Assembly (NCBI GenBank): GCA_011522945.1
Contig: WTHY01000101.1
Coordinates: 5,305-13,058, forward strand
Reading direction: 5' to 3'
DNA: 7,754 nt
Source: Alphaproteobacteria bacterium
Lineage (GTDB): Bacteria; Pseudomonadota; Alphaproteobacteria; Puniceispirillales; Puniceispirillaceae
Under the pieces are notes generated by a model, which made no database searches, was not told the origin of the DNA, and saw nothing but the letters and a program-made list of their open reading frames with translations. Every line of letters begins with the position of its first letter. The first letter of the stretch is position 1. A program made the translations under genes and the position numbers. Shown in pieces: positions 1-6,672 of the stretch.

Positions 1-172
1 CCATGCACAATAGTCTAAAGTGATAGGCTTAAGATATGGTAAGGCGAAATGGTCATCATCATCCATACTAAACAGGCATAAAAATACTATGTAAATTTCA
101 CGGTAGATTTATATTGCATAACTCATTAGCCAGAGGTTTCTTCCTGTGCTAATTCATTTGAAATAATTATTG

Positions 173-1480
173 TTAATCTGAAATTGTTTCTTTGTATTCA
201 GGCCATCTGGCAGTAAATCTGGCTCTGTCAGATGGATTCAATAGAACACGTAATGTTTCTAATCCAGTTTCATCAAAATGTGACTGATGCATTTTGCCTG
301 CGCGAAACAAAAAGGCACGAGCCTCTCCAGCAGTTGGTGGCAGTTCAAACTGACAGAGCCTGTCTGCGGCCGAAAGTTTGTCAGAGATAGCTGCTTCTAA
401 TCGTTCCACACCCGCACCAAGCTGCGCGGATGTCAGGATAGCACCAGGATTTTCCTCTTCAATGAGGTGACGTTCATCTTCTGATAATAAATCAGCTTTG
501 TTGAATACATTTATGATGCGTTTTGAAAGCGCATCTGGCTCAATACCCAATTCAGTCAATATGTGGCGCACGTCAGCAGCTTCTTCTTCACGTAAGACAG
601 AGGCGCCGTCATGGACATGTAATAGCAGATCAGCTTCAACGACTTCCTCCAATGTGGATTTGAAGGCTTCCACAAGTTCAGTAGGCAGCTGCGTGATGAA
701 CCCAACCGTATCTGCCAGCACAACATCAATGCCCGAGGGTAGCGTAATTGCACGTAAGGTCGGATCTAATGTGGCAAAAAGCATGTCCTTTGCCAAAACA
801 TTAGCAGACGTTAAGCAATTGAAAAGTGTAGATTTTCCTGCATTTGTATAGCCAACTAGAGCAATGGTTGGCGTCTCATTACGATTACGATTTTTGCGCT
901 GAAGCTGGCGTGTGCGCACAACCTCTTTCAGCTCTTTCTTGATGCGTACGACGCGGTCCATCAACATACGTCTATCTAGTTCAATCTGGCGTTCCCCAGG
1001 CCCGCCAAGAAAGCCGCCACCACCACGTTGTCTTTCTAGGTGAGTCCAGCTGCGTACAAGGCGCGATCTTTGAAAACTGAGGGCTGCTAGTTCAACTTGT
1101 AATCGACCAGCATGCGTTTGGGCTCTGGCGCCAAAAATCTCAAGAATGAGGGCTGTTCTATCTATAACCTTAGAGGATAATTTATTTTCAAGATTTCGTT
1201 GCTGAACAGGGCTTAAGCTGCAATTCACGATGATGAGTGGATGTTCATAATCTTCAGCAATGTCTGCAATGCGCTCCAGATAGCCTGGCCCAAGGAATGT
1301 TGGCGCTTTGGGGGCAGAAAGACGGACAGTTTCTGATAACACAACCTCTAGATCAATCGCCTCAGCAAGGCGGCAGGCTTCTTCGAGCATGTCTTCGGCA
1401 GGGCGGCTAACCGGCTGGCTGCGAACATCTGGATGTATAACGATTGCCTGTTGTCTTTTTATCTCTACCTGATAGCCCAC
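173..1480 (-). CDS. hflX: GTPase HflX, ribosome-associated
   Basis: HflX is a cytoplasmic GTPase of the Obg-HflX superfamily. It binds the 50S subunit and, in species studied, splits stalled 70S ribosomes under stress. The 435-residue product is close to the usual length (E. coli about 426). The N-terminal HflX domain spans roughly residues 10-150. It is followed by the family's glycine-rich linker (GGGGFLGGPGE, 153-163), a basic helical stretch (about 164-200) and the G domain. G-domain motifs visible are G1 GYTNAGKST (210-218), G3 DTVGF (257-261), G4 NKAD (327-330) and G5 SA (351-352). A C-terminal domain follows. The start is GTG, the first start after an in-frame TAA at 1490-1492. The next in-frame ATG would be codon 31, which would remove the conserved early strand. 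An AGG lies 12 nt upstream, rather far for a ribosome-binding site. The gene follows ppc on the same strand, 190 bp downstream; the more usual alphaproteobacterial neighbour is hfq. No clear terminator is seen after the stop. Confidence 0.97.
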   Translation of the reverse strand: MGYQVEIKRQQAIVIHPDVRSQPVSRPAEDMLEEACRLAEAIDLEVVLSETVRLSAPKAPTFLGPGYLERIADIAEDYEHPLIIVNCSLSPVQQRNLENKLSSKVIDRTALILEIFGARAQTHAGRLQVELAALSFQRSRLVRSWTHLERQRGGGGFLGGPGERQIELDRRMLMDRVVRIKKELKEVVRTRQLQRKNRNRNETPTIALVGYTNAGKSTLFNCLTSANVLAKDMLFATLDPTLRAITLPSGIDVVLADTVGFITQLPTELVEAFKSTLEEVVEADLLLHVHDGASVLREEEAADVRHILTELGIEPDALSKRIINVFNKADLLSEDERHLIEEENPGAILTSAQLGAGVERLEAAISDKLSAADRLCQFELPPTAGEARAFLFRAGKMHQSHFDETGLETLRVLLNPSDRARFTARWPEYKETISD

Positions 1481-1489
1481 GTGCTGCTT

Positions 1490-1678
1490 TTACCTGCCAA
1501 TTATGAATTCATTATCTGATGCATATTTAGGCTTGAAGCTACTAGAAGGCAATCTCACCATTATATCTAATATGGTTCTATATATGCTTAGAGCGATACC
1601 AGAGCGGATACTAGATGCAGATAGGACATGTAAATCTGCTGCGACCATCAATACGATATGCAGCGCGTGTTTAGCCAT
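1490..1678 (-). CDS. possible 62-codon ORF between ppc and hflX, unproven
   Basis: This frame fills the whole gap between ppc and hflX. Its ATG overlaps the ppc stop by 8 nt (ATGGCTAA), the kind of overlap used in translational coupling. A GGAG lies 3 nt upstream, which is very close. Its last codons (AGG TAA) contain the only ribosome-binding-like sequence for hflX. The product starts with a hydrophobic stretch (about residues 5-20, ALHIVLMVAADLHVL) and has a basic, polar tail, and I recognise no family. Against it: many ATA and AGA/AGG codons, an open frame of the same length on the other strand, and an inverted repeat (GCAGAT at 1617-1622 with ATCTGC at 1634-1639) that suggests non-coding sequence. 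I treat it as a candidate only. Confidence 0.18.
   Translation of the reverse strand: MAKHALHIVLMVAADLHVLSASSIRSGIALSIYRTILDIMVRLPSSSFKPKYASDNEFIIGR
1560..1565 (-). promoter_or_regulatory. possible hflX -10 box (TATAAT)
   Basis: On the minus strand an exact TATAAT lies about 80 nt upstream of the hflX GTG, inside the 190-bp gap after ppc. No good -35 box is found at 16-18 bp (the best hexamers are AGCATA or GCATAT). The region is AT-rich, so a chance match is quite possible. If real, hflX would have its own promoter in addition to any read-through from ppc. Confidence 0.2.
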
Positions 1679-4469
1679 GCGCTCCGTATAGGCCTGAAAT
1701 CATTTGTGTAATTTGCCTAATACGCTTCTGATTTTCTATCAATGGCAAAAGAATTTTAGCTCTCGTATCAGTATAGCTGAACGGTGCCTCATTTCGGTAA
1801 TTTTCACTTTCAGACAAAATAGGCTGTTCAATTCCGGATGTATCTTGGAACTCATCCTCAACAATGCTGCAAACAGTCTCAAAATCCAAACGAAGAGCAG
1901 CTGCCATTAAATCAGCATTGCTATGCCGGTTAGATTCAGCAAAGCGCGGGACCTGACTAACACAAATAAGTGTTTCCATTATCAATGCAATGCGCACAGC
2001 ATGGAGGATATCTGGGATGATACGATTATCGCCAAGGGTACGTACTGCGCCAATATCCAATGTCTCTGACAGCCTGTAGAGGTCGATTAAATCTTCTCTC
2101 AAACGCCATACCGTTTGGCGCAGGGACATAGCAGAGTCATTTTCTCTTACATTTGCGGCGAGTTGGCGATAGGCGCGTTGGTTGCCTTTTTGAATGCCGT
2201 GATAGGCGCGGCTAACCCAAAATCCATTATCAATAAGACGGGCATAAGCCAGCATGGTATTTAAGGAGCCAAGTTGCTTTGCTTGTTGTATGTGCTGCAT
2301 CATATTTTGCAGACGTGGTGAACTAGCGTAAATTTCTGCAAACCGTTCTTGGTCTATTTGTGCAGCGCTGCCCATACCTGATATGACAATGGCCAGAAAT
2401 CCGAGCTGTTGCAAAATCGCATTATGAGGAATGGCCCTGATTTTAGATGGATCTTTGCGCTCCCCTCCAGCCTGCACCACACGTTTTGCGGGGCGTGACC
2501 CAGTCTTGGGCAACAGGTTAGACCCAAATACATCGATTGTCGCACCGTAATCAGAATTGGCAAAGAGCCGTTCATGCCAGCTCTTCAGCGATAAAAATAA
2601 GTCCAGTGAAAATTCATTATCCTGATAGAACGGGTCTTCTATCCATACTTTAGATGGCGGCTTTGTCTCTGCTAAAAGCAAGCTGGTTAATGTCGCATCT
2701 GATAGAGGCGCATTACCAAATAGCCTATAGCCATCACCACCTTGGAAACTGGATTGATGATATAGCTGGATACCTAATTCCTGAGCTTTATGCCTTACGA
2801 AGGGGGTAAGGATAAAATTCTGACGGTCTGTAATTGTAGGCCGTGCACAGCCTCTGCCAAGAGATTCGCCATGCGTATTGAAAATAAGTAATTCAACATC
2901 ACGGCCAAAAAACTGATTACATAAGGACAAAATCTTAATTTGCAGCCGTTCAATAGCCAGATTGGCAGCCATTTGTCCCATAAATCGACCAGCATCTGAG
3001 AAGCCGAGCTGTATAGCAACACGGCCCCGCAGTTTGACATAATCTTGAACCACTTTATGCGCAAAAAGTTGCGACATCATTTGTGCGCCATATTCAAGCC
3101 CAAAGGTCGTTTCAAAAAGCGGTGAAATATCAAGCATATCAGCAATGCCAAGCTTATGAGCAAGGTAAAGTGCTGACATATATGTGATAGGTCGTTCACA
3201 TTCTGCAATTAGGAGCCGGATTGGCTGGTCGCAATCAATATGTTTTAAGAATTGTGCGGCAAGCATGAGCTGGCGTCTTGCTGTGGCCGTTTCTTGGTCA
3301 ACAGTGGCAAAATTAACATCCCAAGGTGCCTCTGCAGCGATACGCTGAGCAAGCCTCTCTATCAGTATTCTTTGGGATGTTGTGCCATCAGATTGTGATA
3401 GGCTGCGCTTATCAAGTGAGCGCATAGCATTTCTAAGCTGAACAGCGTTGATACGAAGGTGGATTTCGCCCATGCCAAATCCATGTGTTGCTACATCACC
3501 AGCAATCAATAAAATCGTATGCGCTAGTTCATCGTCATCAGTTGCCTTGGCAATCTCATGGAGGCGTGCAGCAAGAGCTTTGCTACTGACCATGCGATTG
3601 GGGCGCTCAGTTAGGCTATTCGCTGCCTCTGCAAAAGACTCTGGACCGTCTGTCAGTCGTGACAGACGGTCTAGATCTAGCCGGCATGCTGATAATTCTG
3701 ATGCAATGTCCTTTGCGATGGCAGAAAGGGGTGCATACTCTAGCGCAGTTATATCCTGATGATAAATCTCGAGCGATTGGCATTTCTCTGTCAGCCGTAA
3801 AGCTAGTGAGTCAGCCCAGCCAATATCAGAACGTCCATCCAAATCATAGCCAACCCATGTTGAAACTCCCAGCATCTGTGGGACGATTTCACGCCAATCT
3901 GATTTAGAATTTTTTGCTTTATGATGCAGCAGATAACTATGAATGGTTTTTATAGATTTGCGCGCATTTGTGAGCGCCTTCATAGCTTCTGAATGTTCGT
4001 CTTGTAGCGTTACAGACGTGCGCGGTAAATAAGCATTTTTGGGGGATTGCAAAGAAGCTTGTGACGGCTCTGAGTTTGTTATTGCCAGAGCGGCCTCACA
4101 AAGCTGTGTTGAATTTTCATCCTTAAGCGCAAAGACTGGATGTGCTGTAAAAACAGCTCTGTAGCGCAGTTTGTCGAGCTGTAAGTCCTTCAGCTGTGTC
4201 TCAAAATGCGCATCAAGTCTCTCGGACAGCCCCAAATTCGTGTCAGACAAACCAGATTGGTCAGAAAGGGCTTTTGCCTGCTGGTTCCAGATATCCTCTG
4301 AAATGCTCTCTAGCATCTCGTCAATATCTGAGATTGTAATGTCATTTTGGTAAAGCTTTTCTGAGATCATATCTGCAAGAGCAGTGATCGGGTTAATATC
4401 AGAGAGCTGCAATCCTTGTTGGCGTAAATCCTGTAACGCTGAACGCAATTCTTGCTGAAGAGGGGTCAT
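1671..4469 (-). CDS. ppc: phosphoenolpyruvate carboxylase homologue, divergent active site
   Basis: PEP carboxylase (EC 4.1.1.31) converts PEP and bicarbonate to oxaloacetate in the cytoplasm. The 932-residue length fits the family (E. coli 883). Conserved family landmarks are TAHP with the catalytic His (108-111, His110), PLFET with the metal-binding Glu (450-454, Glu453), SD with the metal-binding Asp (Asp492), LGRG (537-540, Arg539) and GSRPAKR (657-663). Several segments that are almost invariant elsewhere are altered. GGDRDGNP is replaced by GYDLDGRSD (207-215). The Lys of SDSAKDAG is Arg495. FHGRGGSIGRGG is replaced by FNTHGESLGRGC (530-541), so the first catalytic Arg is His533. The usual C-terminal NTG is AHG (930-932). 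The reading frame is long and intact, so this is not simple decay. It may be a divergent clade with altered allostery, or a paralogue with changed chemistry. The ATG has AGGA 7 nt upstream (4477-4480). It is divergent from panCB, with hflX downstream. Family assignment is firm; carboxylase activity is less sure. Confidence 0.9.
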   Translation of the reverse strand: MTPLQQELRSALQDLRQQGLQLSDINPITALADMISEKLYQNDITISDIDEMLESISEDIWNQQAKALSDQSGLSDTNLGLSERLDAHFETQLKDLQLDKLRYRAVFTAHPVFALKDENSTQLCEAALAITNSEPSQASLQSPKNAYLPRTSVTLQDEHSEAMKALTNARKSIKTIHSYLLHHKAKNSKSDWREIVPQMLGVSTWVGYDLDGRSDIGWADSLALRLTEKCQSLEIYHQDITALEYAPLSAIAKDIASELSACRLDLDRLSRLTDGPESFAEAANSLTERPNRMVSSKALAARLHEIAKATDDDELAHTILLIAGDVATHGFGMGEIHLRINAVQLRNAMRSLDKRSLSQSDGTTSQRILIERLAQRIAAEAPWDVNFATVDQETATARRQLMLAAQFLKHIDCDQPIRLLIAECERPITYMSALYLAHKLGIADMLDISPLFETTFGLEYGAQMMSQLFAHKVVQDYVKLRGRVAIQLGFSDAGRFMGQMAANLAIERLQIKILSLCNQFFGRDVELLIFNTHGESLGRGCARPTITDRQNFILTPFVRHKAQELGIQLYHQSSFQGGDGYRLFGNAPLSDATLTSLLLAETKPPSKVWIEDPFYQDNEFSLDLFLSLKSWHERLFANSDYGATIDVFGSNLLPKTGSRPAKRVVQAGGERKDPSKIRAIPHNAILQQLGFLAIVISGMGSAAQIDQERFAEIYASSPRLQNMMQHIQQAKQLGSLNTMLAYARLIDNGFWVSRAYHGIQKGNQRAYRQLAANVRENDSAMSLRQTVWRLREDLIDLYRLSETLDIGAVRTLGDNRIIPDILHAVRIALIMETLICVSQVPRFAESNRHSNADLMAAALRLDFETVCSIVEDEFQDTSGIEQPILSESENYRNEAPFSYTDTRAKILLPLIENQKRIRQITQMISGLYGAHG

Positions 4470-4476
4470 CTAACAT

Positions 4477-4480
4477 TCCT
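4477..4480 (-). promoter_or_regulatory. ribosome-binding site of ppc (AGGA)
   Basis: On the minus strand AGGA lies 7 nt upstream of the ppc ATG, which is ideal spacing and supports the chosen start at 4469. Confidence 0.6.
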
Positions 4481-4503
4481 ACAAATCATTTCTGATTTTT
4501 TTT

Positions 4504-4533
4504 ATACTAAGCTATGCGAAGCTCTTGGGCCAA
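4504..4533 (-). promoter_or_regulatory. candidate ppc promoter
   Basis: Read on the minus strand, TTGGCC (4533-4528) is followed after 18 bp by TAGTAT (4509-4504). Each hexamer matches the sigma-70 consensus at 4 of 6 positions. Transcription would begin near 4497, giving a leader of about 28 nt that includes the AGGA. TATAAA overlaps the -10 box as an alternative. The -35 box lies inside the palindrome at 4527-4544. Confidence 0.35.
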
Positions 4534-4544
4534 TGGCTTGGGCC
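4527..4544. promoter_or_regulatory. imperfect palindrome / possible operator over ppc -35
   Basis: GGGCCAATGGCTTGGGCC has CCAA and TTGG arms around TGGC, flanked by GG and CC outer pairs with one G-G mismatch on each side. The same stretch also contains a direct repeat of CTTGGGCC (4524-4531 and 4537-4544, 13-bp period). Its position over the proposed ppc -35 box is where a repressor would act. No regulator can be named from the sequence. Confidence 0.3.
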
Positions 4545-4704
4545 TATATGCCGCTCATGGAAAAATACGCGACTAGTATACGCCAATTCTTGCTGGTAAT
4601 GAAAGGCCTAACAGTTGGAATTCTGGAAAAAATTAACAAATGTCATTTTATATGGTGAAGATGAGGCAGGATATGAATCTGTGCAGCGACGCATAACAGC
4701 ATGT

Positions 4705-4720
4705 AAGTGTCATTTCACTT
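4705..4720. repeat. short inverted repeat upstream of panC
   Basis: AAGTG and CACTT are separated by TCATTT, forming perfect 5-bp arms. The site lies about 28 bp upstream of the proposed panC -35 box. The arms are short and could occur by chance. An operator role is possible but unsupported beyond position and symmetry. Confidence 0.2.
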
Positions 4721-4747
4721 TTGGCATAAGCATAGAAATTTCATCGA

Positions 4748-4776
4748 TTGCGAAATACAAGATTGGTCATTATCTT
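4748..4776 (+). promoter_or_regulatory. candidate panC promoter
   Basis: TTGCGA (4748-4753) is followed after exactly 17 bp by TATCTT (4771-4776), each with 4 of 6 matches to sigma-70 consensus. Transcription would start near 4783, leaving a leader of about 22 nt that carries the panC ribosome-binding site. This would drive panC and, given the short gap, panB. Confidence 0.4.
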
Positions 4777-4804
4777 CAAAACATAATTTTATTCAGGGGC
4801 TTAG

Positions 4805-5656
4805 ATGCAAATCTGCTATACCAAGGATGAATTGCGTGTTGCACTGGCTGATTTGCGTCGTTCTGGCGATATCGGATTGGTGCCAACTATGGGGCATTTA
4901 CATGCCGGACATATGGCGCTTGTCTCAAAAGCGCGTTCTGATACGACGCATGTGGTAGCTTCTATATTCGTAAATCCCATTCAGTTTGGCTCTCAGGAAG
5001 ATCTTGTAAATTATCCGAGGACCCTTGAGCATGATCTAGACATGCTGCGTGCTGCGGGTGTGGCGCTAGTCTTTGTGCCGAATACGCAGACCATGTTCCA
5101 TGAGGAGGCGCAGACAATTATAGAGACGACCGCATTATCCACGATGCTGATGGGAAGTTTGCGTCCTGGCCATTTCAAGGGTGTGGCAACCATTGTCATG
5201 AAATTATTTAATCTATTTCAGCCTGATAGAGCGTATTTTGGTGAAAAAGATTACCAGCAATTAGCTGTTATCCGCACGATGGTGCGTGATCTTGACGTGC
5301 CAGTTGATATTGTCAGTGTTGCAACAGTCAGGGAGCCAGATGGACTTGCAATGTCCTCTCGTAACAGCCGGCTGTCCAAGCCCAGCCGCGCGGCCGCAGC
5401 TATATTGTTTCACGCCTGTAAAATGGGTGAGACGATGGCCCATGAAGGGGCTACGGCTGATGAGATTTCTCGCCAGATTTTTGAGGTAATATCGGAAAAT
5501 CCTCTTGCAGATGTGCAGTCTGTAGATGTGCGCCATGCAGATACATTAGAGGAATACGAAGGGCTAATCACTGCGCCAGCTGTTATTTTACTAGCTGTGC
5601 GCTTTGACCCGGTTCTTTTGATTGACCAATATGTTATAAAACAAAAACAAGATTAA
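4805..5656 (+). CDS. panC: pantothenate synthetase (pantoate--beta-alanine ligase)
   Basis: PanC (EC 6.3.2.1) joins pantoate and beta-alanine using ATP, through a pantoyl-adenylate intermediate. This is the last step of pantothenate (vitamin B5) synthesis and occurs in the cytoplasm. The 283 residues match the usual length. Motifs in order are PTMG (27-30); the HxGH-type nucleotide-binding motif HLHAGH (31-36); FVNPIQFG (55-62), which helps bind pantoate; RPGHF (120-124); FGEKDYQQ (145-152); and the KMSKS-like MSSRNS (183-188). A C-terminal beta-alanine-side domain completes the protein. All key motifs are intact. The ATG is supported by AGGGG at 4795-4799 with 5-nt spacing. panB follows after 52 bp on the same strand, so the two probably form an operon, in the order panC-panB. 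No panD or panE is visible in the window. Confidence 0.98.
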   Translation: MQICYTKDELRVALADLRRSGDIGLVPTMGHLHAGHMALVSKARSDTTHVVASIFVNPIQFGSQEDLVNYPRTLEHDLDMLRAAGVALVFVPNTQTMFHEEAQTIIETTALSTMLMGSLRPGHFKGVATIVMKLFNLFQPDRAYFGEKDYQQLAVIRTMVRDLDVPVDIVSVATVREPDGLAMSSRNSRLSKPSRAAAAILFHACKMGETMAHEGATADEISRQIFEVISENPLADVQSVDVRHADTLEEYEGLITAPAVILLAVRFDPVLLIDQYVIKQKQD

Positions 5657-5708
5657 AACGCGACCTCTTTGGCCAAATGACAAGAGACATAAGAACAAGG
5701 GTACTGTG

Positions 5709-6524
5709 ATGAATGAAACGCCTCCTATTCGCCGTGTAACAGCGCCAGACATCAAAGCCCGGAAAGCTAACAGCCCAATTGTCTCACTGACATCCTATCA
5801 TGCGCATACCGCAGCTATTGTTGATCGTTATGCTGATTTTATTCTGGTTGGTGATAGTTTGGGCATGGTGATGCATGGTATGGACTCGACTGTACCAGTT
5901 CCGTTGGACTTAATGATAATGCATGGAAAGGCAGTTGTTCGGGGCACAAAGCAAGCCCTTATCGTAGTTGATATGCCTTTTGGCACCTATGAAGAAAGCC
6001 CTCAAATTGCATTTCGGAATGCGGCGAAAATCATGAAGGAAACAAATTGTGGTGCTGTTAAACTGGAAGGTGGCGCTCGTATGGCAGAGACGATAGGCTT
6101 TCTTGTAGAACGCGGAATCCCTGTGATGGCCCATATTGGGCTGACGCCGCAATCTACCAATATTCTGGGTGGTTTTAAGACGCAGGGTAGGGATGAAGAT
6201 AGCTGGCCTCTGCATTTAGAGGATGCAAAGGCAGTGGCGCATGCAGGTGCTTTCGCACTAGTTTTGGAAGGCATGGTCGAGCCGCTTGCCGCAAAAATCA
6301 CGAAATCTATTGATATACCGACAATAGGCATTGGGGCTTCAGCTGATTGTGACGGACAAATTCTAGTTCTGGAAGATATGTTGGGACTTAATCCCAACCC
6401 CCCGAAATTCGTCAAAAGCTACGGAAATCTTTTGCAGGATATTGAAACAGCTGTTGGCAATTATGCAGAGGATGTGCGCAGCCGTGCATTTCCAACACCA
6501 GAGCAGACATATAAAATAAAATAG
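5709..6524 (+). CDS. panB: 3-methyl-2-oxobutanoate hydroxymethyltransferase
   Basis: PanB (EC 2.1.2.11) transfers a hydroxymethyl group from 5,10-methylene-tetrahydrofolate to alpha-ketoisovalerate to make ketopantoate, the first committed step to pantothenate. From the ATG at 5709 the product has 271 residues (E. coli 264). It is a TIM-barrel enzyme of the PEP mutase/isocitrate lyase-like fold. Visible motifs are TSYHAHTA (28-35); VGDSLGMV (47-54) with metal ligand Asp49; DMPFG (88-92) with Asp88; KLEGG (118-122) with Glu120; AHIGLTPQS (141-149); LEGM with the likely catalytic Glu187; and IPTIGIGAS followed by CDGQILVLEDMLGL. A GTG three bases earlier (5706) is a possible start. I prefer the ATG because AAGGG (5697-5701) is 7 nt from it but only 4 nt from the GTG. 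It is probably co-transcribed with panC. No strong terminator is seen after the stop. Confidence 0.98.
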   Translation: MNETPPIRRVTAPDIKARKANSPIVSLTSYHAHTAAIVDRYADFILVGDSLGMVMHGMDSTVPVPLDLMIMHGKAVVRGTKQALIVVDMPFGTYEESPQIAFRNAAKIMKETNCGAVKLEGGARMAETIGFLVERGIPVMAHIGLTPQSTNILGGFKTQGRDEDSWPLHLEDAKAVAHAGAFALVLEGMVEPLAAKITKSIDIPTIGIGASADCDGQILVLEDMLGLNPNPPKFVKSYGNLLQDIETAVGNYAEDVRSRAFPTPEQTYKIK

Positions 6525-6573
6525 ATCCCAGAGCTATGCGCTGTGTCATATCCTCATATCATATAGTGATTTA

Positions 6574-6587
6574 AAGACTTTCGTCTT
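6574..6587 (+). other. small hairpin between panB and the glycerate kinase gene
   Basis: AAGAC and GTCTT form a perfect 5-bp stem around a TTTC loop, about 50 nt after the panB stop. On the plus strand it is followed by an A-run instead of a T-run, so it is not a standard intrinsic terminator. It could be a weak 3'-end or processing structure, or chance. A TATAAA at 6587-6592 just after it could serve as a -10 box for the next gene, but no good -35 is present. Confidence 0.2.
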
Positions 6588-6602
6588 ATAAAAAAACTAT
6601 CT

Positions 6603-6638
6603 ATGCCAGAAACTTTATTATGCCTAAAAATTAGATAA
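6603..6638 (+). CDS. 11-codon leader ORF in frame with the glycerate kinase gene
   Basis: ATG at 6603 opens MPETLLCLKIR and stops at TAA 6636-6638. It is in the same frame as the glycerate kinase gene, 51 bp before its ATG, and its first codons mimic the true start (MPETL versus MPDTL). It arises from the repeat unit that also forms the real start. It may be a vestigial duplicated start or a short translated leader. No convincing ribosome-binding site lies upstream. Confidence 0.2.
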   Translation: MPETLLCLKIR

Positions 6639-6672
6639 GCCAGAAACTTTGTGATGCCAGATACTTTAAAAA
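6605..6672 (+). repeat. four-unit 17-bp tandem repeat spanning the start of the glycerate kinase gene
   Basis: Units begin at 6605, 6622, 6639 and 6656. Units 1, 3 and 4 share GCCAGAWACTTT (W = A or T), and unit 2 is a decayed copy (GCCTAAAAATTA, 8 of 12 matches). The 20-bp stretches at 6605-6624 and 6639-6658 differ at only 2 positions. The last unit supplies the first codons of the kinase gene. Because 17 is not a multiple of 3, the units read in different frames, except for units three apart. This looks like a local slippage duplication in the 5' region of the gene. Confidence 0.6.

Larger units (their letters stand above)
4470..4804. other. 335-bp divergent intergenic region, ppc / panC
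   Basis: This gap separates the ppc and panC start codons and must hold the control signals for both. It contains a plausible promoter in each direction, an 18-bp imperfect palindrome overlapping the ppc -35 box, and a second inverted repeat at 4705-4720. The octamer TGTCATTT occurs twice (4641-4648 and 4708-4715). Three overlapping plus-strand open frames cross it, but none has a recognisable product or convincing ribosome-binding site, and I regard them as chance. No RNA gene or riboswitch is recognised. Confidence 0.6.

Noticed and set aside
1..66. Minus-strand open frame from ATG at 66 running off the window start (22 codons, beginning MDDDDHFALPYLK)
   Set aside because: No ribosome-binding site precedes the ATG, the visible product matches no family I know, and the frame is too short to judge. 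It could be the start of the gene after hflX, and sequence beyond the window would decide.
127..151. Imperfect inverted repeat after the hflX stop (TAGCCAG ... CTGTGCTA)
   Set aside because: Needs a bulge, has a long loop, and no T-run follows on the minus strand, so it is not a credible hflX terminator.
4483..4503. AAATCA-TTTC-TGATTT hairpin followed by a T-run on the plus strand
   Set aside because: Looks like an intrinsic terminator but the stem is almost all AT, and it sits just upstream of the minus-strand ppc start, where no plus-strand transcript is expected to end.
4452..4958. Overlapping plus-strand open frames in the ppc-panC gap
   Set aside because: They overlap one another, ppc and panC, lack ribosome-binding sites and have no recognisable product.
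5668..5677. TTTGGCCAAA perfect palindrome between panC and panB
   Set aside because: Ten-bp palindromes are common by chance. Mentioned only because it resembles the symmetric site upstream of ppc; not strong enough as its own feature.
5910..6415. Long minus-strand open frames within panB
   Set aside because: They are antisense to an intact, motif-complete panB and show no family resemblance.
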